A stretch of 64,000 nt of DNA from Elysia crispata. Its lineage: Eukaryota > Mollusca > Gastropoda > Plakobranchidae. Shown here piece after piece: positions 36,901-50,378 of this stretch; within the stretch, counting starts at the first letter, position 1, and each line of letters begins with the position of its first letter. The stretch is taken from positions 1 through 64,000 of the forward strand of contig JAWDGP010005856.1 of the NCBI GenBank assembly GCA_033675545.1. Reading direction: 5' to 3'. The notes beneath the pieces are model-generated. The model was not told where the DNA came from, searched no databases, and saw only the letters and a list, made by a program, of their open reading frames with translations. The position numbers and the translations under genes are program-made.

Positions 36901-39900
36901 AACCAAATAAGTCTGAAAAAAATAAAAGAAAAAAGTTATTATTAATTCATCCTTGAGAAAATATAAAGTACACCTCCAATCCAAAGAACTAGGATTCAAA
37001 GAACACCTTGCATTAAACGATCAGCGAAAAATCCCCATTTTTTTCCCTTCTTTGACCCTCTTAAAAATTTCTTGCATCAAACATATCCTTGGGTTCAACG
37101 AACCACAAGTGTTGACAAACCCACTATATGTATACATAGAAAATCAGAATGCTTTTCTCGATCAAAAGGTCAGGTGTCTGCTGTGAAGAAACACTTTCAG
37201 TGTATAAATGAAGGGCGCCCAGGGTATAGGCTAGGGGTAGAAAAGAGAAAAGTATTAACATATAGTGAGAAATGGATAGCGAGGGGGAAGGAGGCAAGGC
37301 TGAAAGCCAATGCATGGGGAGAACATGATACATGATCAAAGAGCCAAAGCCGCGGTAACTTGGGCAGTGGGTGGGAAGGGCAAAGAGTAGCTGTATAGAC
37401 ATGCTGTTAATTAATAAAAAAACAAGGGAGATAATTATGTGGTAATTTTACTTTAGTTGGCTACTTCCCTTGTGGTACCTTATTTAGACATGGGTTTTAT
37501 GAATCTTGCATTCAACAAACTTTTTAAAATGACCAAACTAGTTCTTTGAGTCTGAGGTGTACTGTACTAATTGAAACTATATTTTTCTTTTATCTTTGCA
37601 AAGGTGACAAAGATAGTTAACCTAAAAAGAAGACATAAGTTTCTCATAATCATATCCAGGTAAAAGGCTTTGCTGTAGTTCACCTTAAAACTGCATCAAA
37701 TTTCCTATAGAGCTTTTCACTTGGGGCTAAAAACGGCTCAAGAGGGTAAGATCACCTTGTTGTAGAAGGATAATCTAAAAAGTCAAGCAATTGTTACATA
37801 ATCAAGTAGATATCACACATCTAAGGAAAAGAAAGTTCAAACTTACAGAAAGAGAAACGTTGTGATGCCTGCGATAAATGCTGGATAAAATGGCTTGTCC
37901 CATCTTAGCAGACTTGTAAGAGGCAACAAGACTTCTCTCCAGCCCTCAAGGTCTCTTTTCATTTCTTGTAAGGGACTTTCTGGAAGTACACTTTGATACT
38001 GGAGAAAAAAAATACCTAAAGTTTATATAACTTTAATTCATTCACTTTTATGCATGAATGAAAATATTCCAGTAATACAGCACACATTAACTTTATATAC
38101 AACACCTTTCAGTAGGATGACTGATCTTTCTCAGTCCTGCAGTAGAGCTCCTTATATCTTCATTTTGCAGGTATTTAGATGTCCATCTTAAATTCAGTGT
38201 GCATACATTATTGTTTCAGCGATGTCTTAATATTTCAGATATGAACGACAATAAATCTAACCTTATAAAATATTTATATTGGTTAAATAATCATGGGGTT
38301 TTTTTAATTTTTTTTATCTCTATTAAAAAAACATAATCTCCAAATCACGTATTTCATTTACAGTGATATTTTGTTGTTAAAATGAATGTCCCCCAAACAA
38401 AGCTGATGTACTTGTCTATATATTTGCAATGCCAGTACACTCATAATGACTTATCTGGTTATGGTCTGTTATATAAGTGACACTGCTAGTGACTGATAGG
38501 ATCCTGACACAAACATTTGAGTATGAGAAACTTAAACCCCTGAATTAATAACTTTTTGTCATAAAATTAGCCATTTTCCCACACCCCTGGACCAAAAGAC
38601 ATCACCAGGTGGAAAATGCTTCGGGTTTGGTTTTATATTATTATTAAGTTTCTTTCTGCAAGCAGCAGTGTTGATAGTATGTAATAGTGAGTACAGACCA
38701 TTTATCCTGTACAATATATCTTTTTCTTGTACAGAAAAAAAACAACCATCAGGGCATTCTTGCCAGATCAGCATAGATCACAGTTAAAGGTAATCACAGC
38801 TATGATTTTGGGCCATGGGGTGAATCTTCCTATCTCAGTTGGGAAGTATGATTGAGCCACTGCGAATGTGATTTGGATACACAAAACTATATATTTCTCA
38901 GGATTCCTCTTTCAGACATATAATTCACACTTCTAGAAGGTTTCAGATTTCAATCACCCTTCAAGTGGCATTGCCATTCTATGACTCTTTAATGTTCAAT
39001 ATAAGTAAACGTAAACAACTTATTAGAAGTAAAGGCAGTGCCATTATTTTTGCAAAGTCCTCTGTTTGGAATTGTTCACATCATCAAGGCCTGCATCCCA
39101 ACCTGATAGTTGTCCACATTATCATCGCCTTAATTCCCAAGCTGAGAATTCTCCACATTGTCATCTTCCTGAATCCCAACGAATTCTCCACATTGTCATC
39201 TTATTGAATCGCAACCTGTGAATTCTCCACATTGTCATCTTCCTGAACCCTAACCTGAGAATTCTCCACATTGTCATCTTCCTGAATCCCAACCTGAGAA
39301 TGGTCCACATTATCACCGCCTTGAATCCCAACCTGAGAATTGCCCACATCATCATACCCTGTATCCCAACCTGAGAACTGTCTACATTATCATGCCCTGA
39401 ATCCCAACCTGAGAATTGCCCAATTATCAAGCCCTGTATCCCAACCCGAGAAATGCCCACATTATCATCGCCTTAAATCCCAACCTGAGAATTGCCCACA
39501 TTATCAGCGCCTAAAGTCCCATCCTGAGAATTGCCCACAGTATTATCGCCCTGTATCCCAACCTGAGAATTGACCATAGTATTATCGCCTAAAATCCCAA
39601 CCTGAGAATTGCCCACATTATCATTGCCTTAAATCCCAACCTGAGAATCGCCCACATTAGCAGCACCTTAAATCCCATCCTGAGACTTGCTGACAGTATT
39701 ATCACCTTAAATCCCAACCTGAGAATTGCCCAATTATCATGCCCTGTATCCCAACCTGAGAATTGCCCATAGTATTATCGCCTTCAAGTTCAATCCCAAC
39801 CTGAGAATTGCCCACATTGTCAGCGCCTAGAATCCAACCTAAGAATTGCCCACATTATCACAGCCTAAATCCCAACCTGAGAATTGTCCACATTATGATC

Positions 39901-41488
39901 GCACTCTGTATCCCAACCTGAGAATTGCTCACAGTATAACGCTCTGCATCTCATTCTGAGAATTATTATCCACATATCATTGCTCTGAATCCCAACCAGA
40001 GAATTGTCCACCTTATAATTGCCCTGAATCCCAAACTGAAAATTGTCTACATTATCATTGTCCCAAGTCCCAACCTCAAAATTCTAGGTAGAGTCAAAAC
40101 AGAACTTGGAATCATAGCCTGTTCACCAGTTTATAACAGATGGTTTTTAATCTTTTATTTATAAATTTTGTACTACTGGCACGGTATTCTTTAATTGCAA
40201 CTATTAATATTTGCTTTAGTTTTTTCCACACAATATTCTAAGCTCCAATTTTCTCAAAGTAGGATGCTCTCTAAGTAAGCATTGAACTGATTATAAAATA
40301 CTATAGTCCCCATGTCAAGCAAATGGCTCTCACATCTTTGAAACAATGAAAGTCTCAGTCGTCGCTCTCTATTTAATCTTTAAGGAATGAAGTCAAATGG
40401 AACAAGCCATGTAGAAATAATGGATGGTGACTTGAGTAGAAACTGATTTGCCACTAAAGCCAAAACCCAGTAAAAGAAAGAGAGACATAAATGCCCTTTA
40501 TATAAAAAAAAAAGAGTTACAATGTGGACAACAGAAAAGAAAGAACTTTCTGAGCCAAAGAATGGTAGGTATGGGATCAATATTTAGAGACAGATTACCA
40601 TCCGTAGAGACAGATTACCATCCGTAAGTTCAAGGCTGATATTGATATATGCCATTGCTACAAGCAAGAAGCTGATAGTTTTGAGCACCATTTAGTACAT
40701 AGAGTTTGAAGAATCATCGCCACACTGGGAAATCTAGTTGACTTTATCTAGTTTTGCTTCTTTTATAACAGAGATAACTATTTCTGAGGACTGAACTGCC
40801 CAAACCTAAGCCAAACAAGTTGAATGTTGGAGTTCTTAATTTAAAAAAATAAGTTATTTCAAAGTGATTAATTCCTTGTTGCGTGTGGTTTCAAAATAAA
40901 ATAAAATATAAAAGAAATGTCCCTCGTCAAAATTCTGATTTCATGAAATCATAATGATTTCAATCAATCAAGTGCCCTGCTCTTATGTATAGACCACCAT
41001 GACCTTCCACGCATTTCTATTTCTTGTTGCTTCTGGTGCATCCATCACTCGTCCTACACTTAGCAACTTTTTTTTTTTGTTAGTCCATCAAACATCTTTT
41101 CTTGCTGATTTTCCCTTCTGCCTTTTTCTTCGAACATTCCAGTTATCACAAGATGTTCTAGTTTCTCTCTTCTCATCACATGTCCAAAGAAGGTTGCCTG
41201 GCTTTTACATATTCTATTTACGAGTGATCTTCTTGTGTCAGCTTCTCGAAACACTGTTTTGTTTGATTTCTTTGCTGTGCATGAGATTCCAAGCATTTAC
41301 AAGTTGAAAAAAAGCATTCTTCTGCACTATAACACCTTTGAACCAACTTAACATAAGCAACCAGCAACTTATTTGGGCTGCGCCAGAACCCCAATTAGAA
41401 GATCTGAAATCTGGCAGCAAAAGTGCAAGTAAAAAATTACCATGGTTTCTGCAGCTTGTTGAAACTGTTTCCTCTGGTTGTAATCCAT
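30971..41488 (-). CDS. ARL6IP1: ADP-ribosylation factor-like 6-interacting protein 1, 6 coding exons
   Basis: Reticulon-like hairpin membrane protein that shapes ER tubules. Coding exons on the minus strand: 41488-41441, 37998-37847, 36912-36793, 35829-35712, 35047-34963, 31095-30971. All have GT-AG boundaries and matching phases; the sum is 648 nt (215 aa; human protein 203). The start is MDYNQRKQFQQAAETM. Exon 2 carries LEGWREVLLPLTSLLRWD, matching the vertebrate 'LQGWGEV...VLRWE'. Hydrophobic stretches at about 57-73 and 76-95 and a second pair in exons 5-6 fit the two hairpins. Exon 4 has TEFSAICEHI, like 'QRFHEIC'; exon 6 has TFILLLPGIRHNN and KYIQPLV, then a Lys-rich tail KDKKKEI. An acceptor site lies 21 nt before the ATG (exon begins at 41509), so there is an untranslated upstream exon that I could not place. 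Introns hold a hAT element, a minisatellite and a LINE fragment. Confidence 0.93.
32056..34080 (-). pseudogene. hAT-like transposase (KIAA1586/ZBED type), broken
   Basis: From the N-terminus on the minus strand: FIKPSRKGEHHIFCEPCMCD begins a C2-H2-type zinc finger. Its second half appears as GGQDDMTRHIK in one frame and STKHVDAVRA in the next, so a frameshift splits the finger near 33925-33950. Then a 167-codon block (33918-33415) carries DCMDKLVDSLKENVFSLSTD and GSNKSDMKLYPIVIQHY. A second block (33364-33002) has CPCHLINLCAKKAVKVLP and CPTRWLSL, typical of hAT proteins in this subgroup. A third block runs 32592-32245. A TGA at 32244-32242 interrupts the C-terminal dimerisation motif ERIFSVMKKNLTEARASM, and the frame then runs to a TAG at 32058-32056. 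With several breaks it is not functional. Confidence 0.75.
34360..34378. repeat. TAGATC simple repeat inside the hAT element
   Basis: A run of TAGATCTAGATCTAGATC type lies near the right end of the hAT element. The same hexamer occurs at about 5460, 14200, 41830, 46456 and 52455-52720. Confidence 0.8.
39075..40088. repeat. 38-39 bp minisatellite array
   Basis: About 25 imperfect head-to-tail copies. A typical unit reads CCCAACCTGAGAATTGCCCA, then CATTATCATCGCC, then TTGAAT or TTAAAT. Units are mostly 38 or 39 bp with point changes and occasional indels. Open frames on both strands here (PENCPHYH-type repeats on plus) come only from the repetition. It lies in ARL6IP1 intron 1. Confidence 0.95.
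40585..40624. repeat. Perfect 20-bp tandem duplication
   Basis: TAGAGACAGATTACCATCCG occurs twice in a row (40585-40604 and 40605-40624) with no difference, which points to a recent event. ARL6IP1 intron 1. Confidence 0.95.
40985..41340 (-). pseudogene. LINE 3'-end fragment in ARL6IP1 intron 1
   Basis: The minus strand encodes CTAKKSNKTVFREADTRRSL, then VNRICKSQATFFGHVMRREK and LEHLVITGMFEEKGRRE, followed by a T-tract frameshift and GRVMDAPEATRNRNAWKVMV. It is the same C-terminal region as the copy at 18.5-19.4 kb and overlaps the fragment near 10 kb. It ends about 100 bp from the first ARL6IP1 coding exon. Confidence 0.75.
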
Positions 41489-41656
41489 GATGCAGCTAAA
41501 TTGAAGAACCTGTAAAAATTAAAAAGTACATATTTTGGTATAATAATAAATGCTGAACTTCTGTTGTTTGTTTTTCTGTAAAAGCTTTGACTGAACTCTG
41601 CTGTTAGATGATGATATTAAATTTTAGTATGTTAAGATATTAGAAAAAAATAATAG

Positions 41657-43720
41657 TGTAGTGAGCACAGTGACCTCCCTTTTTTTTATCTCATGACTGT
41701 TGAAGCTAACGGACTTTAGCCTAGTGTGTGTCCCACTTACATGTCTTTTAAAAAATTTGTGTTATCTAGACACAGGTTTTTGTGACTGTTTTAACTTCTA
41801 AATTGCTGACCCTGACGCTGAATTTGCTAGATCTAGATCTAGATGTAGACTACACCACCCTAACGACATTATTCTATTCTGCCCTAGATCTAAAACCAGA
41901 TTTCATTACCACCATGTGTAAACTTCAAGGTGAGTCAGAAAAGAACTCCGATCACTAAACCTTGTAACCTACTAAATGCTGTATCTATTAAACTGCCACA
42001 GTTCTGGTCCACAGCACCTGAGGTATGGTTTGCCCGGCGAGGCCCAATTTGATACCAAAAACATAACACAGGACCAGACTACGATTATGTAGTCAGCGCA
42101 CTAGACATAATAACTGCTGAGGAGGTTTAAGGTGTCCTCATCCCCTCCCACCACTGCAGAGAAGTACTCGAATCTGAAGAAAAACCTTATTTTCAGCAAG
42201 TCACAGGCCCAGCGGGACAGTGAGCATTGCTTTTAAACTTTGACGGCTTAGGTGACTGAAAACCAACTGCTCTCTTCCGAAAGATCAACTCTTTAAATGA
42301 TGACCCCCCAAATTTAAAAAGGGCTTTCTTTTTGTCCAACCTTCCCCCCGATGTACGCTGATTTCCAGGAAATGGAAACACTTGCTGAGGCTGCAGATCG
42401 AATCTGGGAGGCACATTGTGCAAACAGGATAGTTATACAAGTTACCAGGCCGTTATTGAGGCTTCCTCTGCCGCAGTCGAGACCATCAAGGAAACCAAAC
42501 AAATTTTCACCAAGACGCATGAGAAACAGACCTATTTCAACAAACCGTACTTCAAAAGCATGTTTTTATCACCAAAGATTTGGCTTGCAAGCCTGTAATT
42601 GTCAGCCAGGTTGTAAATTTCCCTCGCTGTTATTGGGAAACGACAAAGCCAGCCCTTAGGCGTGGCAGAAGCTGGCACTCCGCCCTCTGTTGTAGACCGG
42701 AAATCAGGACAGTCCTACTTAATAGACACAGGAGCAAAGGTATCTGTATACCCTGCCTCCACACAAGATCGTAGCACTCAACCATTATCAACAACACTTA
42801 CTGCAGCCAATGGGACTTCCATCTGGTCTTGGGACGCAACATTTCATTGGGGCCAAAAAGAAACTACAACCACGAGTTCTACCTCGCTGATGTCACTCAA
42901 CCCATCCTTGGGGCTGTCTTCTTCACAATACATGGACTTGCCATTGACCTTGGCAGAAAACACCTTTTGTCCCTAGACGATATTCCTATTTCCTATTTTC
43001 GAGAATACATGTCCCCTCGGGCTTTCAGGCTTGGGTCTCCCTCACCAGAATTCTCAAATTTCTTCCAGCAGTTTCCAGCTTCTCATTCCACATTTCAACA
43101 ATGCCGTCAACAAACATGGCCTTGAACATCACATTGTCACACATGACCCTCCAACTCATGCTTGAGCCTGGCAACTTGACCAAGAAAAGCTTCCTCACAC
43201 AAGCACCCACTACAACATTCTTATGACGGGCCATATCATGATGTAAGTAAAAGTGACAAATACTTCACTCTCCACATTATGGCGCACAGAAAGTTTCAAT
43301 CGATAGCCTTAAGACTGCTTTCACCTCGCAGTTTGGTAATAGCAAAGAGAGTACACCAATCGCCCAGCAGAGCCACCACCAACAGCAAAATCACGATCAG
43401 GATCCCCTACTATTCTCCCTAGCTCTTCAACTCTTCAGTCAGATGATAGTCCAGGTATTGTTTAAACTACATGCTCTGGCAGAATCCAATGTCAACCTCT
43501 ACGATTCCACTGATGGCTAGACTAATGGCTCCTACAGTTGGACTGTACCACACTGGGAGGGGGGGATTATGTAGTGAGCAGGAAGACCTCCCTTTATTAT
43601 CCTGTGACTGTTGAAGCTAACGGACTTTAGCCTAGTATGTGTCCCACTTACATATCTTCTTTCCATTAAAATCTTAGTGTTATCTAGACACAGGTTTTTG
43701 TGACTGTTTTAACTTCTAAA
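41657..43720 (+). mobile_element. Internally deleted Ty3/Gypsy LTR retrotransposon
   Basis: Direct repeats of about 150 bp, at 41657-41802 and 43570-43720, share TGTAGTGAGCA at the start, ACTGTTGAAGCTAACGGACT in the middle and TTTTAACTTCTAAA at the end. A polypurine tract GGGAGGGGGGGA (43555-43566) lies just before the right LTR. Internal DNA is only about 1.77 kb and carries gag, protease and the end of the integrase region. The reverse transcriptase core, RNase H and most of integrase are missing, so it is not autonomous. The LTRs differ at many positions, so it is old. The target duplication is not clear. It lies opposite to ARL6IP1, about 150 bp upstream of the splice acceptor of the ATG exon. 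Confidence 0.85.
41985..43340 (+). pseudogene. Gypsy gag-protease remnant with integrase tail
   Basis: Broken plus-strand frames. The gag part has KLPQFWSTAPEVWFAR, YDYVVSALDIITAEEV and the cysteine motif CFYHQRFGLQACNCQPGC. The protease part (frame from 42662) has YLIDTGAKVSVYPAS, with the catalytic Asp at 42725-42727. It is followed by an ILGA.FFTIHGLAIDL segment that normally closes the protease. A short piece resembling the start of the reverse transcriptase (LEHHIVTHDPPTHA) jumps at about 43230 to SDKYFTLHI and VSIDSLKTAF-like integrase C-terminal sequence, which marks the internal deletion. Several stops and shifts are present. Confidence 0.75.
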
Positions 43721-45182
43721 CCAGATCTACTTAAAAAATATCTCAGTAAATTTAAATTGTACAGTTCTCCATGTTAAAACACACCCTCTGCAGTCTGACT
43801 CTGAACTCCCCTCACCCCTGCTTAAAAATAAAATGTACAAAAAATTAATAAAGAATTTATAACAGTAATCCTAAATTTGAATGTACAATGGGACAACCCA
43901 TATAACTTCCTACTCTCCCCTCTCTTCAGCTGGAGACTTCAAGATAGTTCTGTTTTCAACAACTTATCATTAGAAGACAAAATACTCAAACAAGAGTTAC
44001 AAATTTTTAACCAATTTTTTTATATTAAGCTCAGGCCAATTTAAGGAAGTATTACACTAGCCCTAGAATCTAGATTGAAGTAATATATACAGCCTAAAAC
44101 TAGTAGAAGTCTACCAGCACCTTTCAGTTCATTGGTACCTTATTTACATGGCAATGGTCATAATTTTACTACCATTTCAGTTTAATTACAGCCAACAATA
44201 ATATATAATTAGAAGAAGCATTTATAATTGCTTACAACCCATCCATACTTATTGACGACGACTTTAACATAATGAATATCTGATTTCGAATTTGAAGTAC
44301 TTTTTTGTCAAAAGTTGATAAGTTTCATGGCATACATAATTGTATATTAAATTTATAATTAAAATTAGCTTACATTCTATAAATTTTAAAACATAGTTGA
44401 TCTCCTTGTAGGCCTATAATTCATATTATTGATATCATTTAAGTGCTAAGCCCAAAAAACCCAAACAAACAAACAAAAACAACCTAAACTGAAGACACCT
44501 TTTCAGGCCCTAAATCCCATAATTAACCCTCATCCTGCTAACGCAGTTACCGACAGATAGGGCCGAAAACTGTACCGTTGCCACGGCCAGTTAGCCTCTG
44601 GACTGGGCAAGTGGCAGAGAGGATTACCTGTGTTTGTACTGAACGTATTGAAGTTCACAACAAAGCGCCTAGATAGACTTTTGTTGCCAAAACAAAGTTA
44701 CATTTATTTTTTCAAATGTAACAACTTTATTTAAATATGTTTCATGATTCTAAGAGTTTAAGAAAGGACGAGTTACAGACATAGGCTTGGAGAAAAATAA
44801 GTTTTCAAAGAGAGGTTCTTTGGACACGATAGTTTTAGTTTACAATAATTAACAATTCTTTTGATGAAAGCTTGGATTTGCACTGGAAGTAAACACATAC
44901 GTAATTAATTAAGTGTGTGTGTGTGTGTGTGTAAGAGAGAGGTGGGTTGCGGGGATGAAAACTAAGCTGGAAAAGATTATAACTCATTTAGAACCAGCAA
45001 ACCTTTGAGTCTAGTTTGGTCTTCCATCTAAGCTAAAGCCACAAGAGTCAATGCGTGGTCCTTTTGTTCAAAGAAACTACATGTATGTAATGATACAGAT
45101 AGATGTATAACTAAATACGGGTACGATGTAGTTCTATTATAACTAAGCACAGAGAGTGGGGTGGGCTGGTAGGTGAGACAAT
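43721..45182. other. No gene seen upstream of ARL6IP1
   Basis: AT-rich sequence with a (GT)10 microsatellite at 44913-44932. A more GC-rich patch at 44540-44660 could be part of an old repeat. I could not identify the ARL6IP1 untranslated first exon or its promoter here. Confidence 0.4.
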
Positions 45183-45190
45183 AAAGGAGA

Positions 45191-45833
45191 AAGGAGCTGT
45201 TCAAATATGATATCACACTTTTTGGGGAGATTTTCAGCACTCCCCCTCCCCCTTCTCACCCTTCCTCACATTTTTGCCAGAGGCCCCCCACCCCCTGTGA
45301 TATCACACATTCGACACATAAATGTTAAATGTTAGACTACTTTGAAATAGTAAAATGCATTGATAAATTAAAGTTACAAAGACATATTTTGCATAGAAAT
45401 AGCTGAGACAATTTCAATTTTTATAGATCTATCTAGGCCTAATCATTTGTTGATTTATAAGCCTACTAATTTCTCATAAACAAAAATTGGGGGCAGAGTG
45501 ACTTCCCATTTGTCTGACAGGCAGGGATGCCAATTTGGCTCTTTCTGGGCCAAAGTCCCCGAATTTGGGGAATTATGGCCTCTGTTGGCTCCAAATTTGT
45601 GATAATCTGGAAGGATACATCTAGAATGTATTAAAGAAGATAAATGAAAGTTAGTTTGAATTGTTTTTAAAAAATCTTAGTTTTCAATCTATTTCTAATG
45701 CACTGTAATAGGCTAAAAGGTGTGATATCACTTTTCCATGAGCCCCCCCCCCCCTCCTCACACTTCCTCATTTTTTTGTAGACCCCCTCCCCCCACCCCC
45801 CCTCCATGCGTGATATCGTATTTGAACAGCCCC
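45191..45833. mobile_element. hAT-like MITE with 8-bp target duplication
   Basis: GAGCTGTTCAAATATGATAT near the left end and ATATCGTATTTGAACAGC near the right end are inverted copies. AAAGGAGA stands directly outside both ends (45183-45190 and 45834-45841), an 8-bp duplication as made by hAT transposases. Each end continues into a C-rich tract framed by the palindrome GTGATATCAC or close variants (about 45208-45310 and 45721-45815). There is no coding capacity. Confidence 0.75.
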
Positions 45834-45841
45834 AAAGGAGA

Positions 45842-48075
<2,234 letters not shown>

Positions 48076-48477
48076 ATTCTGCTATTTGGCACTATGTATC
48101 GACGACAGTCAAAAGAAATCTCAGGATGAAAGCCCTTAAGGGCCATCCTCACTGTCGTTCCGAACTATCAGGTATCCGTTAGTTCCGCCCATTGGTTAAC
48201 TATCACTACGAACGCATGTCCACACTGTGAGGTAAACCCGATAGGCAGATTGAACGGTTGGCTGGCTCTGAGCTTAAATTTAGATTTTGGCGGGTTTTGT
48301 GAAACATCACAATGATTATTCCATGCATCTGAGTCGAAGAAAACAAGACGTAGCAGGGCTTCTGTGTACCTCTGACTTGAAAACTTATTTTAGTTTCGGT
48401 GATTCAATTCAATTTTTAAAAGTTGAAAAAATAACAACACATCTTTTATTTGAGAAGGAAAAAAAAGCATTTTTGTA

Positions 48478-49493
48478 ATGGAGGATTCATTTTTAGATCT
48501 TGATGATTTTTTAGCCATTTATATACTAATATCTGCTAGAAAAAGACGAAATAAAAAACGAGCTATTTGGTAAAAAAAAAATGGCTGTTGAAAAGGACAC
48601 AGTACACCCATACAAATATTTTGAAAGAACTTCGGCCATACCCAGACGATTTCAACAATTACCTGAGGATGGATGAAAAGACATACGTTCAACTGGATGG
48701 CATTCTTCGCCCTTTGATTGAAAAGGAAACCACACAAATGAGAGAACCAATCAGCGCACACGAAAAGTCGCCTTCAGACGCACAGTTTTTTGTATCCGGT
48801 AAAGCCATCCGGTCAGTCCATGAGAATAAAAATAGTAGTGCAAAGAAGCGGCTTGACAAAAATCGTACCGGATAGCTTGATATCTGGCGCAGCTAGATAT
48901 TTCCCATCCGGTGGACATCCAGTGAACTGGGGCACTGGCGCCTCGAGGTCTTTACTTTGATCTTGCCGCGCGCGGAGCTAAAAATACGAATAAAAATATT
49001 TTGAATTACTGGTCCAATCTAAAAATTAATACGATTTTCGTGATCAGCGACCTTCAAATAGTCAAATTACGCGGGGAACAGAATTTAACGATAAATTAAA
49101 AAATAAAAAAATTCGAAATCATGTTGATCATCCTCCATTTTTGTGAACGTTTTGAATTTCGCGCGAACTAGATACGACAACCCAATGATGTCATCATCTA
49201 GGCCAAGATTTGAATGATCAGGTCAACTGATATCCAACTGATGCATGTAAACGGTCATATGATTGCTAATCCGGTTAGTGTCAGTTTCAACTGACCGGAT
49301 GGCTTTACCGGATACAAAAAACTGTACATCTGAAGGGGGCTAAAGACTGACAGGAACATTACGATTTTTAGCAACGGGGGCGAAATACAGGGAATTGCAG
49401 TATATGACCTGTATATCTCCACAAGCACTGTGTAAAATAATCCCTGAAACTTGCTGTGCAATTTATCAAGCCCTGTCCAAGGATTATCTGAAG
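48478..49493 (+). pseudogene. Harbinger transposase N-terminal exon, interrupted by a MITE
   Basis: Starts MEDSFLDLDDFLAIYI, with a basic segment RKRRNKKRAIW. A one-base shift in the A-run near 48570 is followed by KKKWLLKRTQYTHTNILKEL and DFNNYLRMDEKTYVQL, ending IEKETTQMREPISAHEK. There the frame is broken by the MITE (48771-49336). It resumes as RLTGTLRFLATGAKYREL, IIPETCCAIYQALSKDYL and K, then a GTGAGT donor at 49494. This is the HARBI1-type N-terminal region including the helix-turn-helix-like part (TLRFLATG). No downstream DDE exon is found before the right end. Confidence 0.8.
48771..49336. mobile_element. 566-bp MITE nested in the Harbinger transposase
   Basis: 47-bp terminal inverted repeats, 48771-48817 and 49290-49336, match at 45 of 47 positions. 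They begin CCTTCAGA and include TGTATCCGGTAAAGCCATCC. The transposase protein reads through on either side of it (PISAHEK before, RLTGTLRFLATG after), which shows the insertion came later than the Harbinger copy. The outermost bases are uncertain by a few nucleotides and the target duplication is not clear. No coding capacity; superfamily unknown. Confidence 0.85.
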
Positions 49494-49943
49494 GTGAGTT
49501 TGTACATTCCTAATTTCTTTTAACAATTATAGCCTTTACGAACAGGACCTTTAACGCGTATTGCTATCACCATGATTTCAAACTAATAATAATAATCCGA
49601 GTCATCGCAGATTATCAAATACATGTAGGACATTATAATTATAATTATCATTATCATTAGCATTAGCAGTATCGCCACCAGTAAAAAGAAAAGAAAAACA
49701 GTTTCAGTTTATAGCTTTATTACTTTATTAACTTAATAATGTTTTAAGTATTACTTTTACTTAGTTCTTTAAAATATATTTTGAAGCATATTGTACGTTA
49801 ATATGGAAATAATGTGAGGAAAAAGTACCAAGAGAGTAATTATCTAGTAGCTCTGATAGGAAATAAGAAAGACAATGTAAAAATTGAAATGATTTTAAAG
49901 TAAATTATGAGCTTAAAAAATTAAAACAAATTGCCAGTCTTAC

Positions 49944-50378
49944 CTGTGAAATCTCGTCTTCATCTTCTATAATTGTGTCTTCATTTGGCTCTGGTGACTC
50001 CGGGGTAGGTCCAAACGGGTTAGGTTCTAAGCTGGTGATTACTGGTCTTGTGATTTCTTGATCCCTTAAGAAAATGAGGTGCTCATAGTACCATAGCTTG
50101 GGTTCATATACCTCATCTGTCCCTGAGCCTGAAAGTTTTGAGCTCTCTACTTTCTTCAATTCTTTTCGGAAGGAGCCTCTCAAGTTATTAATCTTTTTAG
50201 TCACGGAATCTTTGTCAGCGGTTTTGTCAAATTCACGCACAAAATCCAGTAACAACTGGTAAGATTTTTCTTTCAGAAAGCGATTACTATATTCTTTACT
50301 TTTTATTTTCCACAAACATTCTTGTTTCCTGCACAATTCGAGAAATTCAATAATTTTTTCTTTTGACCAGAATGTCAT
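49944..50378 (-). CDS. MADF-domain DNA-binding protein of the Harbinger element (first exon)
   Basis: 145 codons from the ATG at 50378 to a splice donor (GTAAGA) after 49944. Residues 1-100 form a MADF/Myb-SANT-like domain: WSKEKIIEFLELCRKQECLW, then YSNRFLKEKSYQLLLDFV, KKINNLRGSFRKELKKVE and EPKLWYYEHLIFLRDQ. A Pro/Glu-rich acidic tail (PTPESPEPNEDTIIEDEDE) follows. In Harbinger elements such a protein binds the transposon ends and helps bring the transposase to the nucleus and target. The frame is intact across the exon, unlike the transposase. The second exon toward the left end is not identified. Confidence 0.75.

Noticed and set aside
39161-39573. Repetitive-protein frames on both strands
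   Set aside because: Arise from the 38-39 bp minisatellite; unit length changes by one base, so no frame persists through the array.
39075-40088. CRISPR-like array
   Set aside because: Units are contiguous tandem copies with no spacers, in a eukaryotic intron.
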